Shown one piece after another: positions 1 to 4,213 of a DNA stretch of 21,920 nucleotides. The stretch's first letter is position 1. The number at the start of each line of letters is the position of its first letter. The stretch comes from a virus. The translations under genes and the position numbers were made by a program. The stretch is from IMG/VR virus record IMGVR_UViG_3300021962_000736, positions 1 to 21,920 of that record; one strand, 5' to 3'. Under the pieces are notes generated by a model, which did no database searches, was not told the DNA's origin, and saw only the letters and a program-made list of their open reading frames with translations.

Positions 1-25
1 TCATTTCTTCACCTTTCTTCATCAT
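1..25 (-). CDS. Start of a gene running off the left edge
   Basis: Only the first codons are inside the window. On the minus strand two ATG codons in tandem (ending at 25 and 22) open a frame reading MMKKGEEM before the edge. It is preceded by a well-formed promoter whose -10 box ends only nine bases before the first ATG, so the mRNA would have almost no leader, and no Shine-Dalgarno sequence is visible. The placement just after a promoter supports a real start, but the product cannot be identified from eight residues. Confidence 0.4.
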
Positions 26-34
26 AATAGAGTT

Positions 35-63
35 ATTATGCCCTAAGTTGCAATTAAAGACAA
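35..63 (-). promoter_or_regulatory. Sigma70-type promoter, left-edge gene
   Basis: Minus strand: -35 TTGTCT (58-63), 17 bp spacer, -10 CATAAT (35-40) preceded by GGG. It belongs to the promoter family that recurs in the window (TTGtCT, 17 bp, GGnATAAT). The -10 lies in one arm of a 7-bp inverted repeat CATAATA-actc-TATTATG. It follows directly after a terminator hairpin pair, so it begins a new transcription unit. Confidence 0.7.
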
Positions 64-74
64 CAACTAAATGC

Positions 75-127
75 AAAAAACCCTACACTCGGTAGGGTTA
101 TTAATGCCCCGAATCCACAGGGTTCGG
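75..127 (-). terminator. Double terminator hairpin after the Sm-like gene
   Basis: Two stems follow the 152-454 gene on the minus strand. The first to be transcribed is a bulged CCGAACC/GGTTCGG type stem at 109-127. The second is a perfect 8-bp AACCCTAC/GTAGGGTT stem (79-99) with a 5-base loop, running into a T tract. The second has the classic Rho-independent form. Near-identical AACCCTAC/GTAGGGTT stems recur at 8497-8515. Confidence 0.75.
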
Positions 128-135
128 AGGGAGGG

Positions 136-151
136 GTAAGTTAGTACTTAC
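136..151. repeat. GTAAGT-N4-ACTTAC gene-end hairpin, copy 1
   Basis: Perfect 6-bp inverted repeat GTAAGT/ACTTAC with a 4-base centre, directly against the stop codon of the Sm-like gene (152-154). The same dyad with a different centre overlaps the gp46 stop codon at 11019-11034, and the flanking bases (GGTT..GGAGG..) are also shared, so the two gene ends are related by duplication or common constraint. Confidence 0.6.
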
Positions 152-454
152 TTACTTAATGCTCGCTAGAGCCGATGCAGGGACGACTTCGATCCCAGAG
201 CCAAAGATTCGGTTGTACTCATTGACCATCTTCTGGTCTGGCTCTGCATCTGATGCGATGGCAGTACGATGTAGATTGATGTTTCCAGTAGCATATGCCA
301 TGTAAGGCATAAGACCAACACCAACACCCTGCTGGGTTTGTTGAATGATGATGGTTGCTGGAGATTTTAGTTCGATGTGTCTATCAAAATGATTGAAGAT
401 CTCTGCAATAATTTCTTCACCACTGATAAGTTTAAAGACTCGGATGCCCTTCAT
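152..454 (-). CDS. Sm-like (LSm-fold) phage protein, 100 aa
   Basis: The N-terminus (FKLISGEEIIAEI, then HIELKSPATIII and GVGLMPYMAY) has the strand pattern and the [LIV]-x-G-E-x-[LIV] signature of Sm1-type motifs seen in small proteins of aquatic T4-like phages. Sm folds assemble into rings that bind RNA, so an RNA-binding role is possible, but this is inference from the motif. There is a good Shine-Dalgarno (GAGG, about 7 bases before ATG) overlapping the end of the upstream gene, so the two are co-transcribed. A second Sm-like protein is encoded at 15952-16416; the two share the N-terminal motif but differ in length and C-terminus. The gene ends in a terminator array. Confidence is high for the gene, moderate for the fold. 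Confidence 0.75.
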   Translation of the reverse strand: MKGIRVFKLISGEEIIAEIFNHFDRHIELKSPATIIIQQTQQGVGVGLMPYMAYATGNINLHRTAIASDAEPDQKMVNEYNRIFGSGIEVVPASALASIK

Positions 455-456
455 TA

Positions 457-663
457 TTATTCCTCAGTAACAAGTTGTTCGATAAAGTCTGCTGCATGAT
501 GTTGATTGGTGAAATATCGAACAATAAGATTTTCCAATTCATAGCAATTCTGTGCAACTACCATTATCTGTTTGTTTTTAAAAACAGATACCTTTAGCAC
601 CCATTCGCCACGACGAACAGGAACAAACGAGATCATGTTAGGAGATATTTTTGCTTTCATCAT
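457..663 (-). CDS. Hypothetical protein, 68 aa
   Basis: I do not recognise this protein. It is small and mixed, beginning MMKAKISPNMISF, with a basic first half and an acidic tail (EQLVTEE), and looks globular with no membrane segment. The start is supported by position: a T4-late-like box CTAAATA (669-675) lies five bases upstream of tandem ATG codons, and no Shine-Dalgarno is present. This is the same layout as the tail gene at 18390-18932. Its stop lies within the ribosome binding site region of the Sm-like gene downstream, so they form a two-gene late unit. Starting at the second ATG (660) is equally possible. Confidence 0.65.
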   Translation of the reverse strand: MMKAKISPNMISFVPVRRGEWVLKVSVFKNKQIMVVAQNCYELENLIVRYFTNQHHAADFIEQLVTEE

Positions 664-668
664 AATAG

Positions 669-675
669 TATTTAG
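669..675 (-). promoter_or_regulatory. T4-late-like promoter box CTAAATA
   Basis: Minus-strand CTAAATA five bases before the ATG at 663. T4 late promoters are a single box, TATAAATA, recognised by gp55, and this phage encodes gp55. The box lies within the 3' arm of the hairpin at 671-698, so termination of the preceding unit and initiation of this one share sequence. Confidence 0.5.
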
Positions 676-698
676 GGAGAGCCGAAACTCTCCCTAAA
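671..698 (-). terminator. 11-bp hairpin ending the Hsp20 operon
   Basis: Perfect 11-bp inverted repeat TTTAGGGAGAG/CTCTCCCTAAA with a six-base loop (TTTCGG on the minus strand), just downstream of the small ORFs. There is no T tract after it, so it may be a processing or 3'-stabilising hairpin rather than a full intrinsic terminator. Confidence 0.55.
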
Positions 699-701
699 CT
701 A

Positions 702-785
702 TCACGACTTTGGCTGAGTAGGTGTTTTACCGTTTACCCATTCCCAATCATCATCTGTCATTGGGATCCAGTTGTTTACTTGCAC
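702..785 (-). CDS. Possible 27-aa protein with GTG start
   Basis: An open frame starting at GTG with GGAG eight bases upstream encodes 27 residues including WIPMTDDDWEWVNGK, a composition that looks like protein rather than noise. It overlaps the 3' end of the 44-aa gene by ten bases and ends just before the hairpin at 671-698. I know no function. The size and non-ATG start keep confidence low. Confidence 0.35.
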   Translation of the reverse strand: MQVNNWIPMTDDDWEWVNGKTPTQPKS

Positions 786-910
786 TTCGCATACTCCTCC
801 ATCAACTCGGTGGCTCTTTTATTATCGCCATTACGAGCAGCTTGGGCTGCAGCACGTGCGTAACCAAATCCTTTTAACATAATGTACATTGAGCGGAGAA
901 TCTTTTTCAT
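776..910 (-). CDS. Hypothetical protein, 44 aa
   Basis: This is a short frame starting MKKILRSMYIMLKGFGYARAA and ending KCK. Its ATG overlaps the TGA of the Hsp20 gene (ATGA) and a strong GAGGAG Shine-Dalgarno lies just upstream, so it is translationally coupled to hsp20. The pattern (short hydrophobic-basic helix, then GYARAAAQAARNGD, then an acidic helix) recalls small conserved proteins of aquatic T4-like phages, but I cannot assign a role. It is likely a single helix-turn-helix-like hairpin with no transmembrane segment. Confidence 0.65.
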   Translation of the reverse strand: MKKILRSMYIMLKGFGYARAAAQAARNGDNKRATELMEEYAKCK

Positions 911-1395
911 TCATTCTCCTCTGTCAGCAATTTCTTTTCTGACTTTTGACGAACAGGAATTTTCTTTGGTTGCTTATGTTCTGGAATCAAACGCTCCAAG
1001 AAAATTTTAAGCATACCATTAATCATCTCTGCGTCTTTAACTTCGACTTCATCATTCAATACGAATGAGCGAGTGAAGGCACGATTAGCGATACCTTTGA
1101 ACAAGAAGTTCTCAGTATCTTCGTTAGCTTTTAACTCTCCACGAACAACGAGTTTACCATCATTCATTTCGATATCGATGTCTTGCTGACCAAAACCAGC
1201 TACAGCGATTTCGATGGTGTAATGATTGTCATCGTTTTTCTTGATATTGTATGGTGGATAGTTAGGAATGTTTTTGGTCAAATCCTCATGAAACTTAGCC
1301 ATGCGATTGAATTGATCGTCAAAGCCAACAAAGAACTTTTCGAAGTCTTTGAATTGAGGGTGCAATAATGTATCAGGTACAAATTTAGTCATCAT
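907..1395 (-). CDS. hsp20: Small heat-shock protein (Hsp20 / alpha-crystallin family)
   Basis: This 162-residue protein has the alpha-crystallin core. NYPPYNI precedes the domain, then HYTIEIAVAGF, DIDIEMNDGKLVVRGE and the C-terminal signature NGMLKIFLERLIPE, whose GxLxIxL form is the family hallmark. A basic tail with KKIPV follows, an I-x-[IV]-like oligomerisation motif. Small heat-shock proteins are ATP-independent holdases. Homologues are common in T4-like cyanophages and other aquatic myoviruses, where they may help assemble virion proteins. The Shine-Dalgarno AAGGAGGAGG precedes tandem ATGs at 1395 and 1392. The gene follows the possible phasin-like gene by 13 bases and overlaps the 44-aa gene, forming one operon. 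Confidence 0.93.
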   Translation of the reverse strand: MMTKFVPDTLLHPQFKDFEKFFVGFDDQFNRMAKFHEDLTKNIPNYPPYNIKKNDDNHYTIEIAVAGFGQQDIDIEMNDGKLVVRGELKANEDTENFLFKGIANRAFTRSFVLNDEVEVKDAEMINGMLKIFLERLIPEHKQPKKIPVRQKSEKKLLTEENE

Positions 1396-1408
1396 TTAAT
1401 CCTCCTCC

Positions 1409-1633
1409 TTACTTGTTAACAAATGCTTTCTTTGCATCAAAGTTGTTCAATGCCAAACCCATTGTTGTGAAGAATGTGAATGACTCTTGACCAAGTTTCT
1501 TTGCGAAAGAAGCCTGTGCGTCAATGTAAGTTTGAAGGGGTTTTTGTAGTTCTTCGTTTGGGACGAATGTCTTAACGAATTGAGTCTTTGTGCTCTGAAC
1601 TGTGTCAACGAGTGCGTTGAATGCTGAGATCAT
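1409..1633 (-). CDS. Small helical protein, possibly phasin-like, 74 aa
   Basis: The protein is predicted almost entirely alpha-helical and amphipathic: NALVDTVQSTKTQFVKTF, then NEELQKPLQTYIDAQASFAKK, then ESFTFFTTMGLAL. The 'YIDAQASFAKK...FFTT' arrangement resembles bacterial phasins, which coat polyhydroxyalkanoate granules and can act as chaperone-like surfactants. The resemblance is by eye and weak, since phasins are low-complexity helical proteins. It lies between pqqA with its structured RNA and hsp20. Its own Shine-Dalgarno (AAGGAG) sits seven bases before ATG. The alternative is a phage-specific helical protein of unknown role. Confidence 0.6.
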   Translation of the reverse strand: MISAFNALVDTVQSTKTQFVKTFVPNEELQKPLQTYIDAQASFAKKLGQESFTFFTTMGLALNNFDAKKAFVNK

Positions 1634-1658
1634 GATTTCTCCTTTTCAGCGAGATTTT

Positions 1659-1686
1659 AAAAACTCTATCCCAATAGGCGATAGAG
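1659..1686 (-). terminator. Intrinsic terminator downstream of pqqA
   Basis: Minus strand: 7-bp stem CTCTATC/GATAGAG with a nine-base loop, immediately followed by TTTTT. It lies between the structured RNA after pqqA and the ribosome binding site of the phasin-like gene. It would end pqqA transcripts, or act as an attenuator for the genes that follow. Confidence 0.65.
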
Positions 1687-1689
1687 GGT

Positions 1690-1757
1690 TAAATAGTCGG
1701 CTTTTATAGTAGTTACCGACTAACTACTTTCCCATCCCGATGGGACTATACTATTTA
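1690..1757 (-). ncRNA. Structured RNA element: three-way junction with possible pseudoknot
   Basis: Minus-strand RNA from 1757 down to 1690 contains nested perfect complementarity. P1 is an 8-bp helix pairing 1750-1757 with 1690-1697 (UAAAUAGU/ACUAUUUA). P2 is a 5-bp hairpin, CCCAU/AUGGG, at 1731-1744 with loop CGGG. P3 is an 8-bp hairpin, AGUAGUUA/UAACUACU, at 1708-1728 with loop GUCGG. That loop is complementary to CCGAC at 1696-1700 just before P1 closes, allowing a five-pair pseudoknot or, extended to seven pairs, an alternative helix that competes with P1 and P3. The first base-paired codon is the pqqA stop. A terminator follows 3 nt later. I do not recognise it as a known class. A faint local likeness to glutamine-type riboswitches (GGGAAAGUAG) is noted without weight. 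Confidence 0.5.
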
Positions 1758-1758
1758 G
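1752..1758 (-). promoter_or_regulatory. T4-late-like box overlapping the pqqA stop codon
   Basis: CTAAATA on the minus strand includes the pqqA TAA stop. If used by gp55, transcription would start near 1746 and the P2/P3 hairpins would become the 5' leader of the phasin-like and hsp20 mRNA. It may be chance, since the same seven bases also occur inside other genes. Confidence 0.35.
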
Positions 1759-1826
1759 CGATTAGCAATATACATTGTAATCTCAAAGCCAAAACGCATT
1801 TCTGTAGCAGTAGGTTTGGTCCACAT
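1755..1826 (-). CDS. pqqA: PqqA: PQQ precursor peptide, 23 aa
   Basis: The 23-residue peptide begins MWTKP, continues TEMRFGFEITMY and ends IANR. PqqA peptides share this exact plan: an aromatic/Lys-Pro start, a Gly two residues before the conserved Glu, and an E-x-x-x-Y core. Here that is Glu15 and Tyr19, the same length and positions as the 23-residue Klebsiella PqqA. In PQQ synthesis the radical-SAM enzyme PqqE, with PqqD as peptide chaperone, links these Glu and Tyr side chains; a protease (PqqF or others) frees the product; PqqB and PqqC complete the cofactor. No other pqq gene is visible, so host enzymes would be needed. Start support: AGGAG six bases before ATG. The gene stands alone between weak hairpins upstream and structured RNA plus terminator downstream. 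Confidence 0.9.
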   Translation of the reverse strand: MWTKPTATEMRFGFEITMYIANR

Positions 1827-1854
1827 AATTTTCTCCTAAGTTAAGTCCAACACG

Positions 1855-1882
1855 GACATACTACTTAGATGAAAAGTGTCAA
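1855..1882 (-). promoter_or_regulatory. Candidate pqqA promoter with TTGACA
   Basis: A perfect -35 TTGACA (1877-1882) lies 16 bp from a poor -10 TATGTC (1855-1860), 28 bases upstream of the pqqA start. It does not share the GGnATAAT -10 of the other promoters, so it might need an activator or be a chance match. A small GTCC/GGAC hairpin follows near the ribosome binding site. Confidence 0.35.
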
Positions 1883-1897
1883 TCCTACCCTAAGTGA

Positions 1898-1921
1898 AAT
1901 AATTAGTTTTGGCTAATTATT
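1898..1921 (-). terminator. AT-rich hairpin upstream of pqqA
   Basis: Perfect 9-bp stem AATAATTAG/CTAATTATT with a six-base loop, followed by TTTCACTT on the minus strand. It overlaps the stop codon of the 55-aa gene and closes the replisome operon. The stem is weak (AT-rich), so termination may be partial and allow readthrough into pqqA. Confidence 0.4.
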
Positions 1922-2084
1922 CTTCTGTTTTTGCTGCTTCTACTTGCTTAGCAATTTCTGCAGCTTGTGGGTCACCCTGTGACTTAATCTTACTTATAAG
2001 AGCAACAACCTCATCGAAAGGATGTTTGCCCAATGTACGAAGAATAGTATTAACTTCCTGGATAGTCAATTCAAGTTTGATCAT
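1917..2084 (-). CDS. Hypothetical protein, 55 aa, downstream of regA
   Basis: The frame starts MIKLELTIQEVNTILRTLGKHPFDEVV and ends in an Ala/Glu/Lys-rich helix (QVEAAKTEE). Its ATG overlaps the regA TGA (ATGA), so translation is coupled. Short proteins with an 'LTIQEVN.IL..LG..PF..V..LI..I..Q' pattern recur in aquatic T4-like phages without a known role. The predicted structure is two or three helices and no membrane span. It is the last gene of the gp45-gp44-gp62-regA operon. Confidence 0.75.
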   Translation of the reverse strand: MIKLELTIQEVNTILRTLGKHPFDEVVALISKIKSQGDPQAAEIAKQVEAAKTEE

Positions 2085-2500
2085 TTAGTTTTCTTTCCTA
2101 TGTTATATTTTGGAACAAGTTCCCACTGGTCTTTTTCTTTGTAAGAGACCACCTTAATTTGAGACAAAGATGCTTTCTGTTCTGCTTGAGACTGATGTAG
2201 TATCTTTAACAATTCCCAGTCTTGCAACAAACCAGCAATAGCATTTCTTCTCTCGATATCGCCACTTGTGATGTTAGATTCTTTTCCATCTAGAGCAAAC
2301 AACTCTTTGAAGTGAACGATGAAATACCTACCCTGTTTATGTAGGATATGGCAAGATTGATAGAGTTTATTTTCTTTCCTGGACGCAATGCCAATGCGTG
2401 TAAGAGTTTCACGAACTTTTAGGAAGTTGTCTGGTTCGGGCAGACTCACTTCAAGCATTGATTCTGGTGTCCAGTCATAATAAATCATTTCGACAGTCAT
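2081..2500 (-). CDS. regA: RegA translational repressor
   Basis: The protein is 139 residues; T4 RegA has 122. Clear T4 RegA blocks are FLKVRETLTRIGIA, LYQSCHILHKQGRYFIVHFKE and the C-terminal WELVPKYNIG. RegA binds start regions of early phage mRNAs and shuts off their translation, including, in T4, its own neighbours gp44 and gp45. Relative to T4 there is an N-terminal extension of about 14 residues; Met15 (MLEVSLPEPDNFLK) aligns with the T4 start. I keep the upstream start because GGTGG lies just before it and its ATG overlaps the gp62 stop (TAATG). The order 45-44-62-regA is that of T4. Confidence 0.95.
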   Translation of the reverse strand: MTVEMIYYDWTPESMLEVSLPEPDNFLKVRETLTRIGIASRKENKLYQSCHILHKQGRYFIVHFKELFALDGKESNITSGDIERRNAIAGLLQDWELLKILHQSQAEQKASLSQIKVVSYKEKDQWELVPKYNIGKKTK

Positions 2501-2877
2501 TATTTTCCACCTTTGTATAATTTTTCTTTTATCATTACTAACTGTTCGTCTGTGAGGATATTTAATGCCTCAGTAGCTTTCTCAGACGAGTATCCAAAGT
2601 ACTCCTTTACAAGCGAAAGAGACTCAGTTTCGGCATCTTTCTTGTGCCATTTACTGAATCTCTTCTTCTTAGGTATAGTATTTAGGAAAAAGAAAAACTG
2701 CCAATCAACTGGGATACCAGAATTTCGATTCATCTCATTAGCATATAGAATCGTATCTGGAAAGTAAGAAAGACCTCTGTTGATGATAAAAGGAACATAG
2801 TCCTTTTTGGCTAGAGGATCTTCGAATAGATTCTTCTTAGTGAGATTAATTGCATTAATAAAGTCAAATGGAGTCAT
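2500..2877 (-). CDS. 62: Clamp loader small subunit gp62
   Basis: The protein is 125 residues from the ATG at 2877, shorter than the 187 residues of T4 gp62. Shared features are AINLTKKNLFEDP, KDYVPFIINRGLSYFPDTILYANEMN (aligned to the T4 KDY..F..N..LS.FP segment) and IPKKKRFSKWHKK. One gp62 subunit joins four gp44 subunits to load the gp45 clamp on primer ends. The frame stays open upstream to a TTG at 2916, but the ATG is preferred because it overlaps the TGA of the upstream gene (ATGA), implying coupled translation. Missing C-terminal residues relative to T4 are typical of the smaller aquatic versions. Confidence 0.88.
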   Translation of the reverse strand: MTPFDFINAINLTKKNLFEDPLAKKDYVPFIINRGLSYFPDTILYANEMNRNSGIPVDWQFFFFLNTIPKKKRFSKWHKKDAETESLSLVKEYFGYSSEKATEALNILTDEQLVMIKEKLYKGGK

Positions 2878-3194
2878 AGTATAAAACCAACCTCTTTTAG
2901 GTTTTCTTCTGAACAACCAAATCGTCTTCCAGGAAACTTTTGTTTCAGTATTTCCTCTAGTTCTTCCTTGCCATTAGCCTGTGCGATGAACAAAGAGTTA
3001 TCAGAGTGGTATGCAAACAACATACCATTATGCTTCTCAATTTTAATACGAATTAAGTTTTCCTGTTCTTCTATCTCTTTCTTTACAAGATTTTCGAAGA
3101 ATCTATCTGACTGTCTAATTGCAACTCTCTCACGAGTGTTCCAACCCCAAACGAATGAAACGACAGCTACTAAAAATAAGATAAGAAAGTCCAT
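2874..3194 (-). CDS. Membrane-anchored hypothetical protein between gp44 and gp62
   Basis: This 106-residue protein has one N-terminal transmembrane helix (about residues 3-18, FLILFLVAVVSFVWGW) followed by charged residues, a coiled-coil-like stretch (RFFENLVKKEIEEQENL) and a small alpha/beta domain (GMLFAYHSDNSLFIAQ...EELEEIL). The topology suggests the C-terminal domain in the cytoplasm. The position between the two clamp-loader subunit genes is unlike T4, where 44 and 62 are adjacent. Shine-Dalgarno GAGG lies six bases before ATG. The function is unknown; a link between the replisome and the membrane is only a guess from location. Confidence 0.8.
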   Translation of the reverse strand: MDFLILFLVAVVSFVWGWNTRERVAIRQSDRFFENLVKKEIEEQENLIRIKIEKHNGMLFAYHSDNSLFIAQANGKEELEEILKQKFPGRRFGCSEENLKEVGFIL

Positions 3195-3201
3195 GTTATC
3201 C

Positions 3202-4152
3202 TCATTTGAATTTACACTGAGCCATAATCTCAGTCAGTGCTGCCATAATATTTAGTTCATGATCAGCTACGAATGCTGCCTTGTACTGATAATCAGCGAG
3301 GATAAGGACTAGTTGTGGAATGCTGTTCGCTTCCATAGTGTTTGTTGCACTATCATAAAGTTCTCTGAACAAAGAAGTAGTATCTGCATCAGAGTTCTTT
3401 GCCACCCATTTACGTACTTCAGTGAAGTCTTTATTCTTCATGAAGTTAATCAGAGTTTTAAAAGACTCCTCTGACATGTTAACCAGAATGCCAGAATCAA
3501 TCTTACCAGAAACAGAATACCTCTGAAGTTCGTTTAGGATACGACGATAATCAGGGAAGTGTTTGGTGATAAGTTCAGCAACAACCTTTGGATCGAATTC
3601 AATCTGTTCATGTTTTAGAATCTGATTGACACGCTTAAAGAAAGAAGCTGCAATTGTTTGCTTGTCTGTAGTGTCAATCTTAAACTCGATGACTGAGCAA
3701 CGACTATGAATCGGCTCAATGATACGATTCTTAAAGTTACATGTCAGGATAAAACGACAGTTGTTGGCAAACTCTTCGATGAAACCACGCAATGCTGGTT
3801 GAGTTGAGTTAGCATTTAGATAATCTGCTTCGTCCAAGATTACTACTTTCTTGGCATCAGTCAGTGAAATTGTAGATGCGAATCCTTTAATCTTGGTACG
3901 GAGTGTATCAATACCAGATTCTTCAGATCCGTTAATCATCATATACTCTGCACCAATCTCGTTACAGAGTGCTTTGGCTACGGTAGTTTTACCTACACCT
4001 GCAGTTCCAGTGAACAAAAAGTTGGGTAGTTCACCTTGTGCGATATATTCTTTGAAAGTCTTTTTAAGACTATCAGGTAGAACACAATCATCAATTTTCT
4101 GTGGGCGATACTTCTCGACCCACAGAAACATTTCGTCACGACTATCAATCAT
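3202..4152 (-). CDS. 44: Clamp loader large subunit gp44 (AAA+ ATPase)
   Basis: The protein is 316 residues. An N-terminal EKYRPQKIDDCVLP matches the clamp-loader opening. Walker A GTAGVGKT is at about 49-56, Walker B VVILDEAD ending near 110, sensor-1 Asn near 139 (LTCNFKN), and the SRC arginine-finger motif at about 150-152, which acts on the neighbouring subunit. The C-terminal helical collar follows. Four copies plus gp62 open and load the gp45 clamp. The start chosen is the ATG at 4152 because GGAG lies six bases upstream; an in-frame GTG at 4164 overlaps that Shine-Dalgarno and is unlikely. A promoter at 4185-4213 lies just upstream. Confidence 0.95.
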   Translation of the reverse strand: MIDSRDEMFLWVEKYRPQKIDDCVLPDSLKKTFKEYIAQGELPNFLFTGTAGVGKTTVAKALCNEIGAEYMMINGSEESGIDTLRTKIKGFASTISLTDAKKVVILDEADYLNANSTQPALRGFIEEFANNCRFILTCNFKNRIIEPIHSRCSVIEFKIDTTDKQTIAASFFKRVNQILKHEQIEFDPKVVAELITKHFPDYRRILNELQRYSVSGKIDSGILVNMSEESFKTLINFMKNKDFTEVRKWVAKNSDADTTSLFRELYDSATNTMEANSIPQLVLILADYQYKAAFVADHELNIMAALTEIMAQCKFK

Positions 4153-4184
4153 AAAAATCTCCACATAACAAAGAATAGAGAGGG

Positions 4185-4213
4185 ATTATACCCTCTCGTC
4201 ATTTAGAATTCAA
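4185..4213 (-). promoter_or_regulatory. gp44 promoter with -10 in the loop of a perfect dyad
   Basis: Minus strand: -35 TTGAAT (4208-4213, inside the end of gene 45), 17 bp, -10 TATAAT (4185-4190). The -10 is exactly flanked by a perfect 7-bp inverted repeat, GAGAGGG (minus 4197-4191) and CCCTCTC (4184-4178). The dyad could be an operator hiding the -10, or a hairpin in readthrough RNA from gene 45. Confidence 0.6.

Noticed and set aside
1634-1757. A tRNA in the folded region after pqqA
   Set aside because: There is no seven-base acceptor pairing with a T-loop (GTTCRA) or anticodon arm in the right order; the helices make a different three-way junction.
2679-2685. CTAAATA inside gene 62 as a regA late promoter
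   Set aside because: It falls in coding sequence with no nearby start codon. The same seven bases also occur inside gp44 (3249-3255) and uvsW (17000-17006), so chance hits are expected.
2878-2916. An upstream TTG start for gp62
   Set aside because: It has no Shine-Dalgarno, and the ATG at 2877 overlaps the preceding stop as ATGA, the common coupling form in this genome.
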